A DNA stretch of 64,000 bases, taken from the NCBI GenBank assembly GCA_937862815.1, contig CALMED010000047.1:32970-96969 (forward strand), written 5' to 3'. A program made the translations under genes and the position numbers. The notes under the pieces are model-generated. The model searched no databases and had not been told where the DNA came from. It saw only the letters and a program-made list of their open reading frames with translations. Numbering within the stretch: position 1 is the first letter of the stretch; the number at the start of each line of letters is the position of its first letter. Of this stretch, positions 43,101 to 52,900 are shown in pieces. Source of the DNA: an uncultured Chitinophagaceae bacterium. GTDB taxonomy: Bacteria; Bacteroidota; Bacteroidia; Chitinophagales; Chitinophagaceae.

Positions 43101-43958
43101 TTGAACCGAAGTGCCGGCGGCGGGATCAACCGTCGCCAACACCAGCCGCGGATTGCCATCAAGCACTGGTGTTTGCGGATGACGCAATAATTTTAAAAAC
43201 TCATCCTGGCGGAATGCGGAATCAATAAACTGCTGCAATTCTTCAAACGAAATGCGGTTATCTCTTACCCGTTCAGCCCTTCCGTACAAACCCATGAGCA
43301 GGTAATACGAAAAAACACCCCGGCCGCCTCCCCAAAACTCCCCTTCGGCCGCCTCTTCATGGGCCGCACAGGCGGTTAACCGAATTTCCTGGTGCAGTAC
43401 CTGCTGGAGCTGTTGTCCCACCCACTGCTTTCCTTTAAAAAAATCGCCGGCCAGCTTTCCGGAATGACAGGCATCGGTGATGAGCACCACCCGCACGTTT
43501 TTGTCCAGTGTCAGAAAGTTCGCATCCTTGTTCAGCGCTTCCACCGCAATGGCATGGTTCGGATAGTTGTTGGGCGGCGTATTGTACGCAAGTAAATAGC
43601 CGTTGTTTTGCTGATTAACTGTTTCGAGATCGCCGTGACCGGAAAAATAGATGTATGCCAGGTCCCCTTCCCGGCATTGCTGCTTCAGCCAGTCGAGAGC
43701 GTTGTATATGGCCCCGATGGTGGCCCGTTCGTTCAGCAACACCCGCATATTTGAATCGGGTACCGCTCCCCCGGAAGGAGATTGCAGCCACCGGGCAAAC
43801 AGTTGTGCGTCTTTATGCGAATAGGCAAGGGGTTTGATGGATGCATGTTCATAGCTGGAAATGCCAATCACCACCGCATAGGTATTGCCTCTTTTCTCCT
43901 GTGCCGTGGAAACCAAAGCATATCCCATGAAAATTAATAGCCACAGAATGCGGGGCAT
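40194..43958 (-). CDS. Exported metacaspase-like protease with large TPR region
   Basis: A 1254-residue protein. After a signal peptide (1-19, ending VSTAQ), residues about 24-260 are a caspase domain: AVVIGISSYEHASI, AYIYFSGHGDLE with His108 and VVLITDACHSGKLAGDF with Cys164, the pattern of metacaspases and orthocaspases (usually Arg/Lys-specific). The remaining 900 residues are TPR-like helical repeats (ELGNLYVHQRRFDSAQYHY, AYLYLQTGDYEQANRFF, HYLGKALLAQGKFNEAAAFLQEAI, ARCYALLRKDKSARTYLEKAL). It lies 21 nt after the soluble kinase gene in the FIST operon, so it is likely the last gene of that unit. The TPR region should bind partners or substrates. Confidence 0.92.
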   Translation of the reverse strand: MPRILWLLIFMGYALVSTAQEKRGNTYAVVIGISSYEHASIKPLAYSHKDAQLFARWLQSPSGGAVPDSNMRVLLNERATIGAIYNALDWLKQQCREGDLAYIYFSGHGDLETVNQQNNGYLLAYNTPPNNYPNHAIAVEALNKDANFLTLDKNVRVVLITDACHSGKLAGDFFKGKQWVGQQLQQVLHQEIRLTACAAHEEAAEGEFWGGGRGVFSYYLLMGLYGRAERVRDNRISFEELQQFIDSAFRQDEFLKLLRHPQTPVLDGNPRLVLATVDPAAGTSVQQEDVREPELPPLDYFFQQVARYPLELFIDFNRLQILPSDSLPLHILDQCVQWQDSLNQRADNDAPYFGGFAHLDSLHLLADQLRRQPLLNKQFNERLVEWAHANVQAMINAFLAGEEAELEKRQYYYTGARNYRDVVPLIETALSLIPPNHHLAAVLQTNRYYLLGILTRMEMAVSRNTDSLLRMAFRYQYQTLALEPYAAYVHNELGNLYVHQRRFDSAQYHYNLASALASTWAIPWSNQVRMNLMTKNYTQARLALQNADSLQPGLSYVYINAGLLMERENKLLEALSYFLRATKLNPVHYLPFERLAYLYLQTGDYEQANRFFFKAASLKNDFAVNDAYFRYGVELGGIPPVELYVRADSCFRHLLPGAYQQHPLWLLLTTLGTQETLQPDTFVNNLRKIVHLRPGIPLAHHYLGKALLAQGKFNEAAAFLQEAIRRHRTDSLLVHETDYQTDNPQLVECIFHLLTGFNYDAEEDFYLLARTYEQQQQYPEAIAVYRQVLVRENRKLSEQAVYKDYTYHAQNGSPDMSPYEYLLGLYDMPVKISSAVQLMKLHEQLQQYDQAEAVLLEQVERSRTAGDLRRKAVQDRVPGTWQQTGRIFNIFWVKTNRELEITVHDFYNRMMQRQPRNYYWKQQAARFLYQRLLLAYSQMPEEQYVSFTNDLVNYAYPWQTGQEPFDTQEAQWPLPGLNDTIFIQLPAFHPVTTAIGLFQEAQALAPGEEADITNARMLADLFRWVGNDAAAKKWYTYVLRRHPANTGIRQALVRLLLYAGYHKEAQQQLDTLQQQHLLDPAALQHLIFFHTVAGNYTRVTELIRQSPVTDLADSCRRLLQEANLLMVQQQYKEAVALLQQQFPLVPQADSNHAQPPALQPLLARRYYMLARCYALLRKDKSARTYLEKALAAGFCQAQVLQHDPAWASLKKRRGNANLFQLETEEAACTGNEREDVFLTPNLYRIPGEAANWEQ

Positions 43959-43979
43959 AATAAAAATTTTAAAGAAGCT

Positions 43980-45014
43980 CTATACAGGCAACTCCATTGT
44001 AAAAAGAGTACCCTCCCCTTCCTTCGTCTGCACCTTCAAATCGCCGCCATGCGCCTTTACAATATCATAACTCAGGCTCAATCCCAAACCTGTTCCCTGT
44101 CCTGTAGGCTTGGTAGTGAAGAAGGGCTGAAAAATTTTTTCCTGTACAGCAGCCGGAATTCCGTTTCCATTGTCTTTTACGCTTACCAGAATTTTCGCGC
44201 CGAGATTCCTGGTACGCATGGTAACGGTTGGTTCGTACCCGGAAACAGAATTTTTTGACTTTTCATTCACAGCATAAAAGGCGTTGTTGACCAGGTTTAA
44301 GATCACCCGTCCGATGTCCTGGGGTACAATGCTGACACTGCCGATTGAATCATCAAGGAGCGTTTCGAATTTTGCGTTGAAGGCTTTGTCTTTCGCCCGG
44401 AGTCCATGGTAGGCCAGCCGCAGGTACTCGTTGCATAATTCGTTGATAGCGGTAAGCTCTTTCTGCCCGCTGCTGGTACGGCTGTGCTGCAGCATGCCCT
44501 TTACAATACCGGCAGCCCGTTCGCCGTGATGATGTATTTTTTCCAGGTTACCGATCAGGTCCTCTGCTATCGCTTTTACTTCTTCCGTATTGCCCCTGTC
44601 CACTTCTTCCACCAGTTCTTTGAGCAGTTCCGTGCTTACGTCGCTGAAGTTGTTGACAAAATTCAGGGGGTTCTGTATTTCGTGCGCAATACCGGCGGTG
44701 AGTTCACCGAGCGAAGCCATTTTCTCTGACTGGATCAATTGCTGCTGGGCCGCTTTCAGTTCTTCCAGCGACTGTTGCAGGGCTGCATTGCTCTCTTCTA
44801 TGGCTTTTCTTTTCTGTTCCAGCTCTGCAATGGTTTCTTCCAGTAAAATTGCGGTGGTTCGTTTTACCTTTTCGGTACGGTCAAGTTTGAACGTGGATAT
44901 TTCCAATTCCTTATCAGCATCTTTCAGCGACTTGACAATATCCGCCTTTTGTTCGGCAGTCAAGGATTCATGCTGCTGAAGAAGTTGATGTACTGTTTGT
45001 AAATGCCGGTTCAT
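43980..45014 (-). CDS. Soluble histidine kinase without a sensor domain
   Basis: A 344-residue protein. Residues 1-95 are helical/coiled-coil (LEELKAAQQQLIQSEK), followed by HisKA with the same block as the other two kinases in the island (phospho-His111) and the ATPase domain (VPQDIGRVILNLVNNAFYAV, DNGNGIP, GTGLGLSLSYD). There is no membrane segment or known sensor. The start ATG overlaps the stop of the upstream FIST gene (ATGA), so the FIST proteins are probably its sensory partners. Confidence 0.93.
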   Translation of the reverse strand: MNRHLQTVHQLLQQHESLTAEQKADIVKSLKDADKELEISTFKLDRTEKVKRTTAILLEETIAELEQKRKAIEESNAALQQSLEELKAAQQQLIQSEKMASLGELTAGIAHEIQNPLNFVNNFSDVSTELLKELVEEVDRGNTEEVKAIAEDLIGNLEKIHHHGERAAGIVKGMLQHSRTSSGQKELTAINELCNEYLRLAYHGLRAKDKAFNAKFETLLDDSIGSVSIVPQDIGRVILNLVNNAFYAVNEKSKNSVSGYEPTVTMRTRNLGAKILVSVKDNGNGIPAAVQEKIFQPFFTTKPTGQGTGLGLSLSYDIVKAHGGDLKVQTKEGEGTLFTMELPV

Positions 45015-46153
45015 TTAATTTCTTTTAATGCGATGCAGCAGGTGGTTAGATTGTGCATTTCCAGGTTACCCCCGGTGGCCCGTCCCAATTCGGCATTGGA
45101 AAACATCCCGGCCATGGGCATATTCCATACCTTGTTGATTCCCGCAATTTCTTCGGGCATGAGGGGGCCAAGACACAGGATCCTGCCGGCACAGCTGAAG
45201 ACCACCACCGCGTCGGCTTCCGGCATTTGTTCTTCTTTCAGTTTTTGAACGCTCTCCACCACTTTGTTCATCACATCCCAGTCGGGCGGAACGGAAAAGC
45301 GCACCTTCGAGCCCTGCGGTACGGTACCGCTGCAAAAAAACGACCGGTCGCTCCAGTCTACCACAAGTCCGGGACGCATGACCGGATCGCCTTTTTCCCG
45401 CTGTAGTTGCAGGGGGAAATTCGCGGCCACTTCGATCCACGCGTCTTTATTGTCGGGGGTGATATTCTCCAGTCCGCCAAACTTGGTGGTGATATCAAGA
45501 GCCGGTTCGTCATCAATGGTTATCACATGGTTGCCCACGCTTCTGGTAACTGTTTTTTCGGTGCCAACGGCCTTCCAGCCGCAGGTCGCAATTCCTTTTA
45601 CCTGCACCTTGCTTTCATCTATGGCCAACACAAGCATTCCATGCTCACTTTCCCAGCCGTTTGTAAAAACAAAGGTTTTCGTAAAGGCATAATCATCGCC
45701 TGCACCTGCACCAAAGGCAGTAACGGCTTCCCCCGCCACCTCCTGTATCCCATACAGCACCTGTTCGCCATCGGAAGCAGGATTGCTGATTGCCAGGAGA
45801 AAGGCAACTTCTTCAAAATCCTCTTTTGCCTTTTTTGCAATGGCGCCGGATGTTTCGCGGTAACGACCCGGTGGAAAGTGCTCGTAATACAGTTTGAAAT
45901 ACTCTCTGCTTATATCGAGCAGCAACAGTACAACTGATCCTTTTCCCGTTTGCTCATCAATGAATTCCCCGTTGGTGGTGACGCCAAAAACAGCAATACC
46001 CGATTCGTCCAGCATACGGCAGATGGCATTCCGGTCCTGTACTACCGACAGAAAGAGCAGGGCAAGCGTAGGGCTGAAACCATCCGCCTGGCTTTCCTGT
46101 AATGCTTGCTTTATTTCTTCTGTAGATTTTCCTTTGATGGATTTTGCTTTCAT
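45011..46153 (-). CDS. FIST-domain protein 1
   Basis: A 380-residue FIST sensor protein (FIST N and FIST C domains). It has no signal peptide or membrane helix, so it is cytoplasmic. Typical features: FGVTTNGEF (about 56-64), FGAGAGDD (about 147-154), GIATCGWKAVGTEKTVTRS (about 187-205), and the C-terminal CC near the end (TTCCIALKEIK). FIST domains are thought to bind small ligands such as amino acids or their derivatives and occur near kinases. It overlaps the following kinase gene by 4 nt and follows another FIST gene by 2 nt. Confidence 0.92.
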   Translation of the reverse strand: MKAKSIKGKSTEEIKQALQESQADGFSPTLALLFLSVVQDRNAICRMLDESGIAVFGVTTNGEFIDEQTGKGSVVLLLLDISREYFKLYYEHFPPGRYRETSGAIAKKAKEDFEEVAFLLAISNPASDGEQVLYGIQEVAGEAVTAFGAGAGDDYAFTKTFVFTNGWESEHGMLVLAIDESKVQVKGIATCGWKAVGTEKTVTRSVGNHVITIDDEPALDITTKFGGLENITPDNKDAWIEVAANFPLQLQREKGDPVMRPGLVVDWSDRSFFCSGTVPQGSKVRFSVPPDWDVMNKVVESVQKLKEEQMPEADAVVVFSCAGRILCLGPLMPEEIAGINKVWNMPMAGMFSNAELGRATGGNLEMHNLTTCCIALKEIK

Positions 46154-46155
46154 GA

Positions 46156-47319
46156 TTATTTTTCTTTTAAAGCCACAATACAACACGCATTATTGTGATA
46201 TTCAAATTTTCCTTTTTTTGATTTTCCATACTCCCCATAGGTAAAAAAGCCGGCCATGGGTGCATCCCATATTTTTTGCACCTGGTCTATCTCTTCCTTT
46301 ATAACCATTCCAAATGATAAATGCCTGCTTACACATGAAAACATGATCAGGGCGTCCGCCTGCTGCTGTGCATCATCCATAATTTCTTTACAGTCTTCCA
46401 CCACTTTATCAATGGAATCAAAATCGGGCGGCATGGCAAACTTAATTTTCGAACCCTGCGGTACTTTCCCGGAACAAATGAGGGAACGATCCACCTTGTT
46501 GGCAAACATAGCAGTACGTATCACAGTTTCTGTATTCTCCCGCTCAACCTGCAGGGGATAATACCAGGAACTCAGAAACCTCACAATTTCATTGTCGCCT
46601 TCCTGCCTGATCTCCACACCCAGGAAATTCATTAAGGTGTCCAGTGCCGGCTTATCGTCGATGGTATAAACAATACTGCCCTCGCTCCTGGTAACCGTCT
46701 TTGTGGTGCCAATGGCATTCCAGCCGCAGGTTGCTATACCTCTTACATCAATTTTAGCTTCATCAATAATGATTGCCACCAAGCCACAGGAGCTGCTTTT
46801 ACCATTGGTAAAAACAAAGGTTGCTTCAAGTGCCAGATCATCTCCTGCTTTACCTCCAAAAATAGTTACTTCACCATTGGGTGAGGAAACAGGTGACTCA
46901 AAAGACTTCAGGATACCCTCAACAATGGGCTCACCATCAGAGGATACGCCGCTGTTGGCTATAATAAAAGCCGGACTGAAAAAGGTTTCTTTTCCAATGG
47001 TGCCAAGTTTTTTTGCATCTTCAAAGGCCGAATCCTGGCTTGTTTCAATCAATTCAATTTTAAAACAGTCCGGATCTATATCCAGCAGCAGCAGGACAAT
47101 GCTTCCTTCCTGAATTTCGCCATCTGTAAACTCGCCCGCAGTGGTAGCACCAAATAGCTGAATACCTTTTTCGTCAAGTAACCTGCTGACCGCCTCCCTG
47201 TCCTGCTTTACTGACATGAATAAAAAACCAAGGGTTGGTTTGAATCCATCAGCCATGCTTTCACTTAAAGCAGCAGCAATCGTTTCTGTAGATTTTCCTT
47301 TGATGGATTTTGCTTTCAT
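46156..47319 (-). CDS. FIST-domain protein 2
   Basis: A 387-residue FIST protein, a close paralogue of FIST 1. It shows FGATTAGEF (about 55-63), FGGKAGDD (about 150-157), GIATCGWNAIGTTKTVTRSEG and YTIDDKPALDTLMNF, and ends in NNACCIVALKEK. It is cytoplasmic. It sits 2 nt from FIST 1 and 13 nt from FIST 3, within one transcription unit. Different sensor residues (WN for WK, KP for EP) suggest it may bind a different ligand. Confidence 0.92.
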   Translation of the reverse strand: MKAKSIKGKSTETIAAALSESMADGFKPTLGFLFMSVKQDREAVSRLLDEKGIQLFGATTAGEFTDGEIQEGSIVLLLLDIDPDCFKIELIETSQDSAFEDAKKLGTIGKETFFSPAFIIANSGVSSDGEPIVEGILKSFESPVSSPNGEVTIFGGKAGDDLALEATFVFTNGKSSSCGLVAIIIDEAKIDVRGIATCGWNAIGTTKTVTRSEGSIVYTIDDKPALDTLMNFLGVEIRQEGDNEIVRFLSSWYYPLQVERENTETVIRTAMFANKVDRSLICSGKVPQGSKIKFAMPPDFDSIDKVVEDCKEIMDDAQQQADALIMFSCVSRHLSFGMVIKEEIDQVQKIWDAPMAGFFTYGEYGKSKKGKFEYHNNACCIVALKEK

Positions 47320-47332
47320 GATGTAACTCCTT

Positions 47333-48487
47333 TTATTTTTCTTTCAAGGCTACGACACAGCAGGTATTGTTGTGAAATTCATGTTTTCCTCTGTTGGATT
47401 TCCCAAATTCCCCATAACTGTAAAAGCCAATGAATGGGGCATTCCACACCTGCATCACCCGTTCCAGTTCTTCGCTTGCCAACGCTCCAAACGAAACGTA
47501 ACGGGCTATGCATGAAAACATAATCACAGCATCCGCTTCCCGGCTGCTTTTTATATTCAGATTGCTGCACTCTTCCACCACTGTATCTATGACATCGAAA
47601 TCGGGTGGTAAGGAGAAGCGTATCAGGGATCCTTGCGGCACTTTCCCCGCACAAATCAGTGAACGGTCCTCCAGGTTGCCCAACTGAGCGGTTCGCATGA
47701 CCGCCGGCGCATCGGTTCTTTCCAGTTGCCAGGGGTAATAAGCTCCGATATCAACCACAGAACCCGCAACGGCTCTGAGATCCTCCATATTAATACCGAG
47801 ATACCTGACCACAAGATCAAGTGCCGGTTGATCGTCAATTGTATAAACAATATTACCCTCACTTTTTGTGATGGTCTTTGTAATGCCAATGGGTTTCCAT
47901 CCACAGGTTGCGGTGCCTGTTACTTCAACTTTTTCTGCATCGATAATAAGTGCCAATAATCCCGATATACTGCTGTTATCACTATTAAATACAATGGGAC
48001 CAACGAGTGTTATCTCATCACCCGCCACTCCTCCAAAGATAGCCGGCTCTCCGCCAGAACCCTCTTCAATACCTTGTATGATTTGTTCATGGTCAGGTTG
48101 GTTGTTTCCCCACATCCAGCCTGTGGCTATTATAAATGCAGGTTTATGAAATACTTCTTTTCCTGCTGCTCCCAGTTGTTTTGCCGAATCATACTCAGAT
48201 GAAAGTGCTATATCATAAAATACTATTTTAAAGTATTCCGGATTCAGATCCAGCAGCATGATGACAATACCCCCCTCACTTATTTCGCTGTCGATGAATT
48301 CGCCGGCTGTAGTAGCACCAAACACCTGGATATTGTGATGATTCAACAGGGCACAAACCGCTTGATGATCCTGCTTTACAGACATGAAAACAATTGCAAG
48401 GGTCGGCTTATATCCATCTGCCATACATTGCTGTAAGGCTGATTGAATTTGTTCTGTTGATTTTCCTTTTATAGTTTTTGCTGTCAT
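47333..48487 (-). CDS. FIST-domain protein 3
   Basis: A 384-residue FIST paralogue: FGATTAGEF, FGGVAGDE, GTATCGWKPIGITKTITKSEG, YTIDDQPALDLVVRYLG and a C-terminal NNTCCVVALKEK. The order of domains and the double Cys match the other copies. It is 7 nt downstream of the EthD-like gene. Cytoplasmic, likely ligand-binding. Confidence 0.92.
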   Translation of the reverse strand: MTAKTIKGKSTEQIQSALQQCMADGYKPTLAIVFMSVKQDHQAVCALLNHHNIQVFGATTAGEFIDSEISEGGIVIMLLDLNPEYFKIVFYDIALSSEYDSAKQLGAAGKEVFHKPAFIIATGWMWGNNQPDHEQIIQGIEEGSGGEPAIFGGVAGDEITLVGPIVFNSDNSSISGLLALIIDAEKVEVTGTATCGWKPIGITKTITKSEGNIVYTIDDQPALDLVVRYLGINMEDLRAVAGSVVDIGAYYPWQLERTDAPAVMRTAQLGNLEDRSLICAGKVPQGSLIRFSLPPDFDVIDTVVEECSNLNIKSSREADAVIMFSCIARYVSFGALASEELERVMQVWNAPFIGFYSYGEFGKSNRGKHEFHNNTCCVVALKEK

Positions 48488-48494
48488 AATTTAC

Positions 48495-48797
48495 CTAATT
48501 AATGGTTCCAATAAGAATCGTTACACCTCCGGTTGCAAAATTGGAAAGATCTGCTGCCATAGCCATTCCCTCAGAAGAACTTAGTGCCTGCTGCATTTCA
48601 GCAGGGTTGTTAAAATAAAGCTCCGCCATCCGGTAGTATGCCGGAGGCGAACCATCCGGACCGGGTAAAAACTTTGTGTATTCTGCTTTTGTAATGCCTG
48701 TCACATTACTCACGAGCGGAAGATGTATTTCAGAATAATAGGATTCAAAAGCATTGACATCAGCAGGATGTCCGTAAAGTACTGTTCCCTTAATCAT
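48495..48797 (-). CDS. EthD-like dimeric alpha/beta-barrel protein
   Basis: A 100-residue protein beginning MIKGTVLYGHPADVNAFESYYSEIHLPLV-like, the opening of EthD-family proteins (small ferredoxin-like fold that dimerises). No catalytic motif is evident; the family includes reductases, dehydrochlorinases and uncharacterised binders. It is lodged between FIST 4 and FIST 3, with gaps of 12 and 7 nt. A role handling a small molecule related to the FIST ligand is possible but unsupported. Confidence 0.78.
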   Translation of the reverse strand: MIKGTVLYGHPADVNAFESYYSEIHLPLVSNVTGITKAEYTKFLPGPDGSPPAYYRMAELYFNNPAEMQQALSSSEGMAMAADLSNFATGGVTILIGTIN

Positions 48798-48809
48798 AGT
48801 AATGTTTTT

Positions 48810-49952
48810 TTAATTTTCTTTCAATGCAACCCAGCAACAGGTCATGTTATGAAATTCATTGTATCCCCCGGTGGTTCTTCCATATTCGCCATACGAGAAG
48901 AAGCCGGCCTGGGGCACATGATAGACCGACTGTACCGCAGTAAGCTCCTCGCCGATCATAGGGCCAAAAGCCCCCAGCCGTCCGATGCAGGAGAAGAGAA
49001 GCAATGCATCGGCGTTGGGCATTTCTTCTTCCCGGAAGCGGAGCGCTTCCTGGTGCAGCTGCGGGAACGTGTCAAAATCAGGTGGCATCATCAGCCGGAG
49101 CTTGTCGCCCGCTCGTATATCACCGGTAACGATGATGGCTTTACTGGCTGCATCAAATCCCATAACGCTGCGGATTACGGGATTCCCCCTGTTGCGGTAA
49201 AGTCCCAGGAATATTTCCCGGGGATTAAAGTCATTGAAATCTTCATCACGAAGACGGACACCCACAAAACGGGGGATTATTTCTGCAGCGGGATGTTCAT
49301 CCACTTCCAGGATCATGCTCTCAGAAGCACGGGTAACAGTTTTAAGGGTACCAGCCGGCTGCAGGCCGGAGAAAGCATGCCCTTTTACCGTGATTTTATC
49401 GGTATCAAAGGCCATCAGCATGATCCCCTGGTTGCTTTCCCAGCGATTGGTAAAAACAAAGCTTTCCTGCATCCGGAAATCGTCGCCCGCACCACCGCCC
49501 CAGACCTGCGCCCCATTGCCGACCACCCGGGTAACCGCCTGCTGGATTTTCTCGCCCATGTACAGTGTCTCCACTCCCCGGAAACTGGTCGCCAATAAGA
49601 AGGCCGGATGTACAAACTCTTGTTGCAATTCATGCGTAAGTTTCTCCGCTTCCCGTCCTTCGTTTTCGGGATGGTAGGTGCCCTTGCGGATCCGGAAAGC
49701 AACCGGATCGGGGTTCAGCAGCAACACGGATATGGATTGGCTCATTGCTTCCCGGTTAGAGATTTCGCCGCCGGTGGTGGCGCCGAACACCTGCATTCCC
49801 CGACTGTCAAGTTCAGCCGTTAAGGCTGCCCGGTTATGAACAACCGAACAAAACACAAAGGCAAGCGTTGGCCGGAAGCCATCGTCCATCGCCTGGTTTA
49901 GGGATTCCTTTAACTCGTCTGCCGACCTTCCGCTGATTGATTTTGCCTGCAT
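48810..49952 (-). CDS. FIST-domain protein 4 (diverged copy)
   Basis: A 380-residue FIST protein that differs from the other three. It keeps FGATTGGEI and WGGGAGDDF and the C-terminal NMTCCWVALKEN, but the ATCGW motif reads HAFSGLQPAGTLKTVTRAS, losing the Cys, and the region after it differs. It is separated from the others by the EthD gene and lies directly after the giant kinase (19 nt). It probably recognises a different ligand or plays a different role in the same pathway. Confidence 0.92.
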   Translation of the reverse strand: MQAKSISGRSADELKESLNQAMDDGFRPTLAFVFCSVVHNRAALTAELDSRGMQVFGATTGGEISNREAMSQSISVLLLNPDPVAFRIRKGTYHPENEGREAEKLTHELQQEFVHPAFLLATSFRGVETLYMGEKIQQAVTRVVGNGAQVWGGGAGDDFRMQESFVFTNRWESNQGIMLMAFDTDKITVKGHAFSGLQPAGTLKTVTRASESMILEVDEHPAAEIIPRFVGVRLRDEDFNDFNPREIFLGLYRNRGNPVIRSVMGFDAASKAIIVTGDIRAGDKLRLMMPPDFDTFPQLHQEALRFREEEMPNADALLLFSCIGRLGAFGPMIGEELTAVQSVYHVPQAGFFSYGEYGRTTGGYNEFHNMTCCWVALKEN

Positions 49953-49971
49953 GGTTCCTGTTAAACGTTAT

Positions 49972-52900
49972 TTATGAAAGAGGTAGTTGAATGACAAACG
50001 AAGTGCCTTCTCCTTCTTCCGAATCTACCTGTAAGGTTCCGTTGTGCCCCTTGGTAATTATGTCATAGCTCAGGCTCAATCCCAATCCCGTTCCCTGCCC
50101 GGTGGGTTTGGTGGTGAAGAAGGGCTGGAATATTTTTCCTTTTACGCTTTCGGGCATTCCTGTGCCGTTGTCCCTGACGGTGATTTCAATATGGCTGTTT
50201 GTTTTCCGGGTTGAAACAAACACAACCGGTTCATACCTGCTGTCTGAATATTTCTTTCGTTCGTTCACAGCATAAAATGCATTGTTGATTAAATTCAGAA
50301 CAACCCGTCCCAACTCCTGCGGCATAATAATAACATTTCCAACAGACGCATCGAAGGAGGTCTCAAACCGGGCATTGAACGATTTTTCTTTTGCACGCAG
50401 GCCGTGGAAGGCCAGCCGCAGGTATTCATCGCACAACGCATTGATATCGGTCATCTCTTTTTGTCCGGTGCTGCTCCGGCTGTGCTGGAGCATGCCTTTC
50501 ACAATGCCGTCGGCCCGCTTGCCATGGTGATTGATCTTTTCCAGGTTCTGCATCACATCCTGCATGATGTCGCGGGCCCCGGCCATATCTCCCTTTTCGA
50601 TGGCCTCCCGCATTTCATCCATCAGTTCTTTGCTCACCTCGCTGAAATTGTTCACGAAATTCAGAGGGTTTTGGATTTCATGGGCAATGCCGGCCGTGAG
50701 CTCACCCAGGCTGGCCATCTTCTCCGCCTGGATCAATTGCTTTTGCGTGGCCTGCAGTTCGGTCAATGCCTCTTCGGCTTTCTGCTTGGCTTCCTTGATG
50801 GCTACCAGGTCCTTCTCGGCCTGCAGGGCATGCGCTGCTGCTACCTGCAAATCATTGAAGCGGGTATACGCCAATGAAAACACGGCGGCGGCCCTTCGCA
50901 GCAAATCCCAGCTTTCTGCTGAAACAGCACCGGGCGATGCAGCACCCATGTACCCCCCCTGAAACTTAACGAGGTGGTACGTCCGCTCCGGAATCTCGTC
51001 TCCGTAATACCCCTGTAATACGGTTGATCGTGCTGCACAATAGTTGATCCATTCTTTTCTGTTGTCGCCATTCATTACAATGGAAGTGTACTCCTTCCTT
51101 GAACGGTAAAATTTCCACATTTCTCTTCCCACCCATGTGTCTGCAAAAGTGATGGCCATTTCATCACTCACCAGCCGCTTATCTTTTTCCCTTATATCTT
51201 TGATGGCGTACCAGCATTCGGCTTGCTCATGCTCTTTGTCAACAATATAGATGGAGCTTGTTTCCAGTTCCTCCACGCCCAGTTGTCCCATTTCATTTCG
51301 TAGCAATTCCGCCACCTCCGCCAGTTCGTTTGGTTGCTGCATGGCCAGTGAACGGGAGCGTACTTTTTCCAGTGCCGCTTCTATCTGAGCTTCCCGTGCC
51401 TGTTCTTCTGCTTTTTTCAGATCCAGGAAACGGGTGTAGGCTCTTTCAAACTCAACGGCAAACCGGTGCAGTATTTCCTTTTCCTGCTGAGAAAGCGGTC
51501 GCCTGGTATCAATTCCAAAGCAGCCATAGCGCATGAACGCTTCGGTATAAAATATTCCGTCCGGAAAGTTGGCCGGCTTTAACGCTTCGGCACCTGCGAG
51601 CAACTCTTCCCAGGAAGCAAAAAAAACCGGCACGGCTTCCGGCTCAATAAAATGTTCATGTACCGAAACACCGCTTCGCCAGTCATTGAAGCAGGCAGCG
51701 GTATACGGTTCTGTCATATCCAGGGGATAGGCAATGGCCTTGGTATGAAACTGCCTTTGTCCCTCCTGCTCTTCCATCCAGGTGGCCCAGAACAAATGAT
51801 TCCCATTTTCTTCATCCGGCAGCCATACAAATGAGAACTCCGCATCCATGTGAAGGAACAGCAGTTGCTCATGAAACACTTTTGAGATATCGAGGAGTTC
51901 ACCGGAATGCTGCATACGCATGCTTTGGGTCCGGGTACGCTCCAGCGCCAGATCAATCTGGGTCTCCCGGTTTCTTTTTTCCGCTTCTTTCAGGTCTTCA
52001 AAACGCTTATAGGCCAGGTCAAACACCCCGGCAAACCGAATAAGGGTATCCTGTGATTCTTTGGGCGGATGATATACTTCACCGGCAAGGCTGTAACCAA
52101 TTTCACCGTGTGTGGTACGTGCGATAATGAAGGTCAGACCGCCAATATGCCGGATATCTTCTTCGCCAGGCGCATGCGGGTCAATCAATTCAAAGCTGCC
52201 ATAGGTGTTCATCTTATCTACATAATCCCAGGCCTCATCGGCATTAAGCGGCAAAACAATAATGGGGCTGTTACCCTTCTCCCATTCGTATAAGCGTGGC
52301 ATCTGTTCATGCACAAACTTTGGCACGTTGATGACCATGCCCAACCTGCTGCCATCGTCTGAGGTCATCGACAACTCATAATGCTCCGGCGCCCAGCGCA
52401 TGTGCCAGAAATAATCAGCCTGGTGGCCTAATGCGACAAATTCCCTGCGCATGCTCACCACAATATCAAAGAGGTCGGACGACTTTTGCATGGAAGTAAC
52501 ATGCGCACGTATGCGTTCAAGCGAACGCTCTACCTGCGCTTCGCGTGCCTGTGCTTCAGCTTTTTGCAGGTCAAGGAAGCGGGTATAGGTTTGTTCGAAA
52601 ACTTTTGCGAACCGCTTGAAGATATCATGTGTTTCGGGCACCGCTTCGTAGGTGATGAAGAGGATATAACCATGTCTGAAAAATGCCACATGATCTATTT
52701 GACACTTCGGGAAAGGAATGCCGGCCGCTTTCATTTGCAGCAGCTGATCACCCACACCCGGCAGACTGCACAGGTATGCGTAGTGATCGGGGCATTCCTC
52801 CTCGCCTATTTCATTGACCAACAGTGTTTCTCCCCGTTGGCCGGCCTCGTAATAGCGGAGGAAAACCCCTTCCCTCGGTGTCCGGTATTTTGAGAAAACA

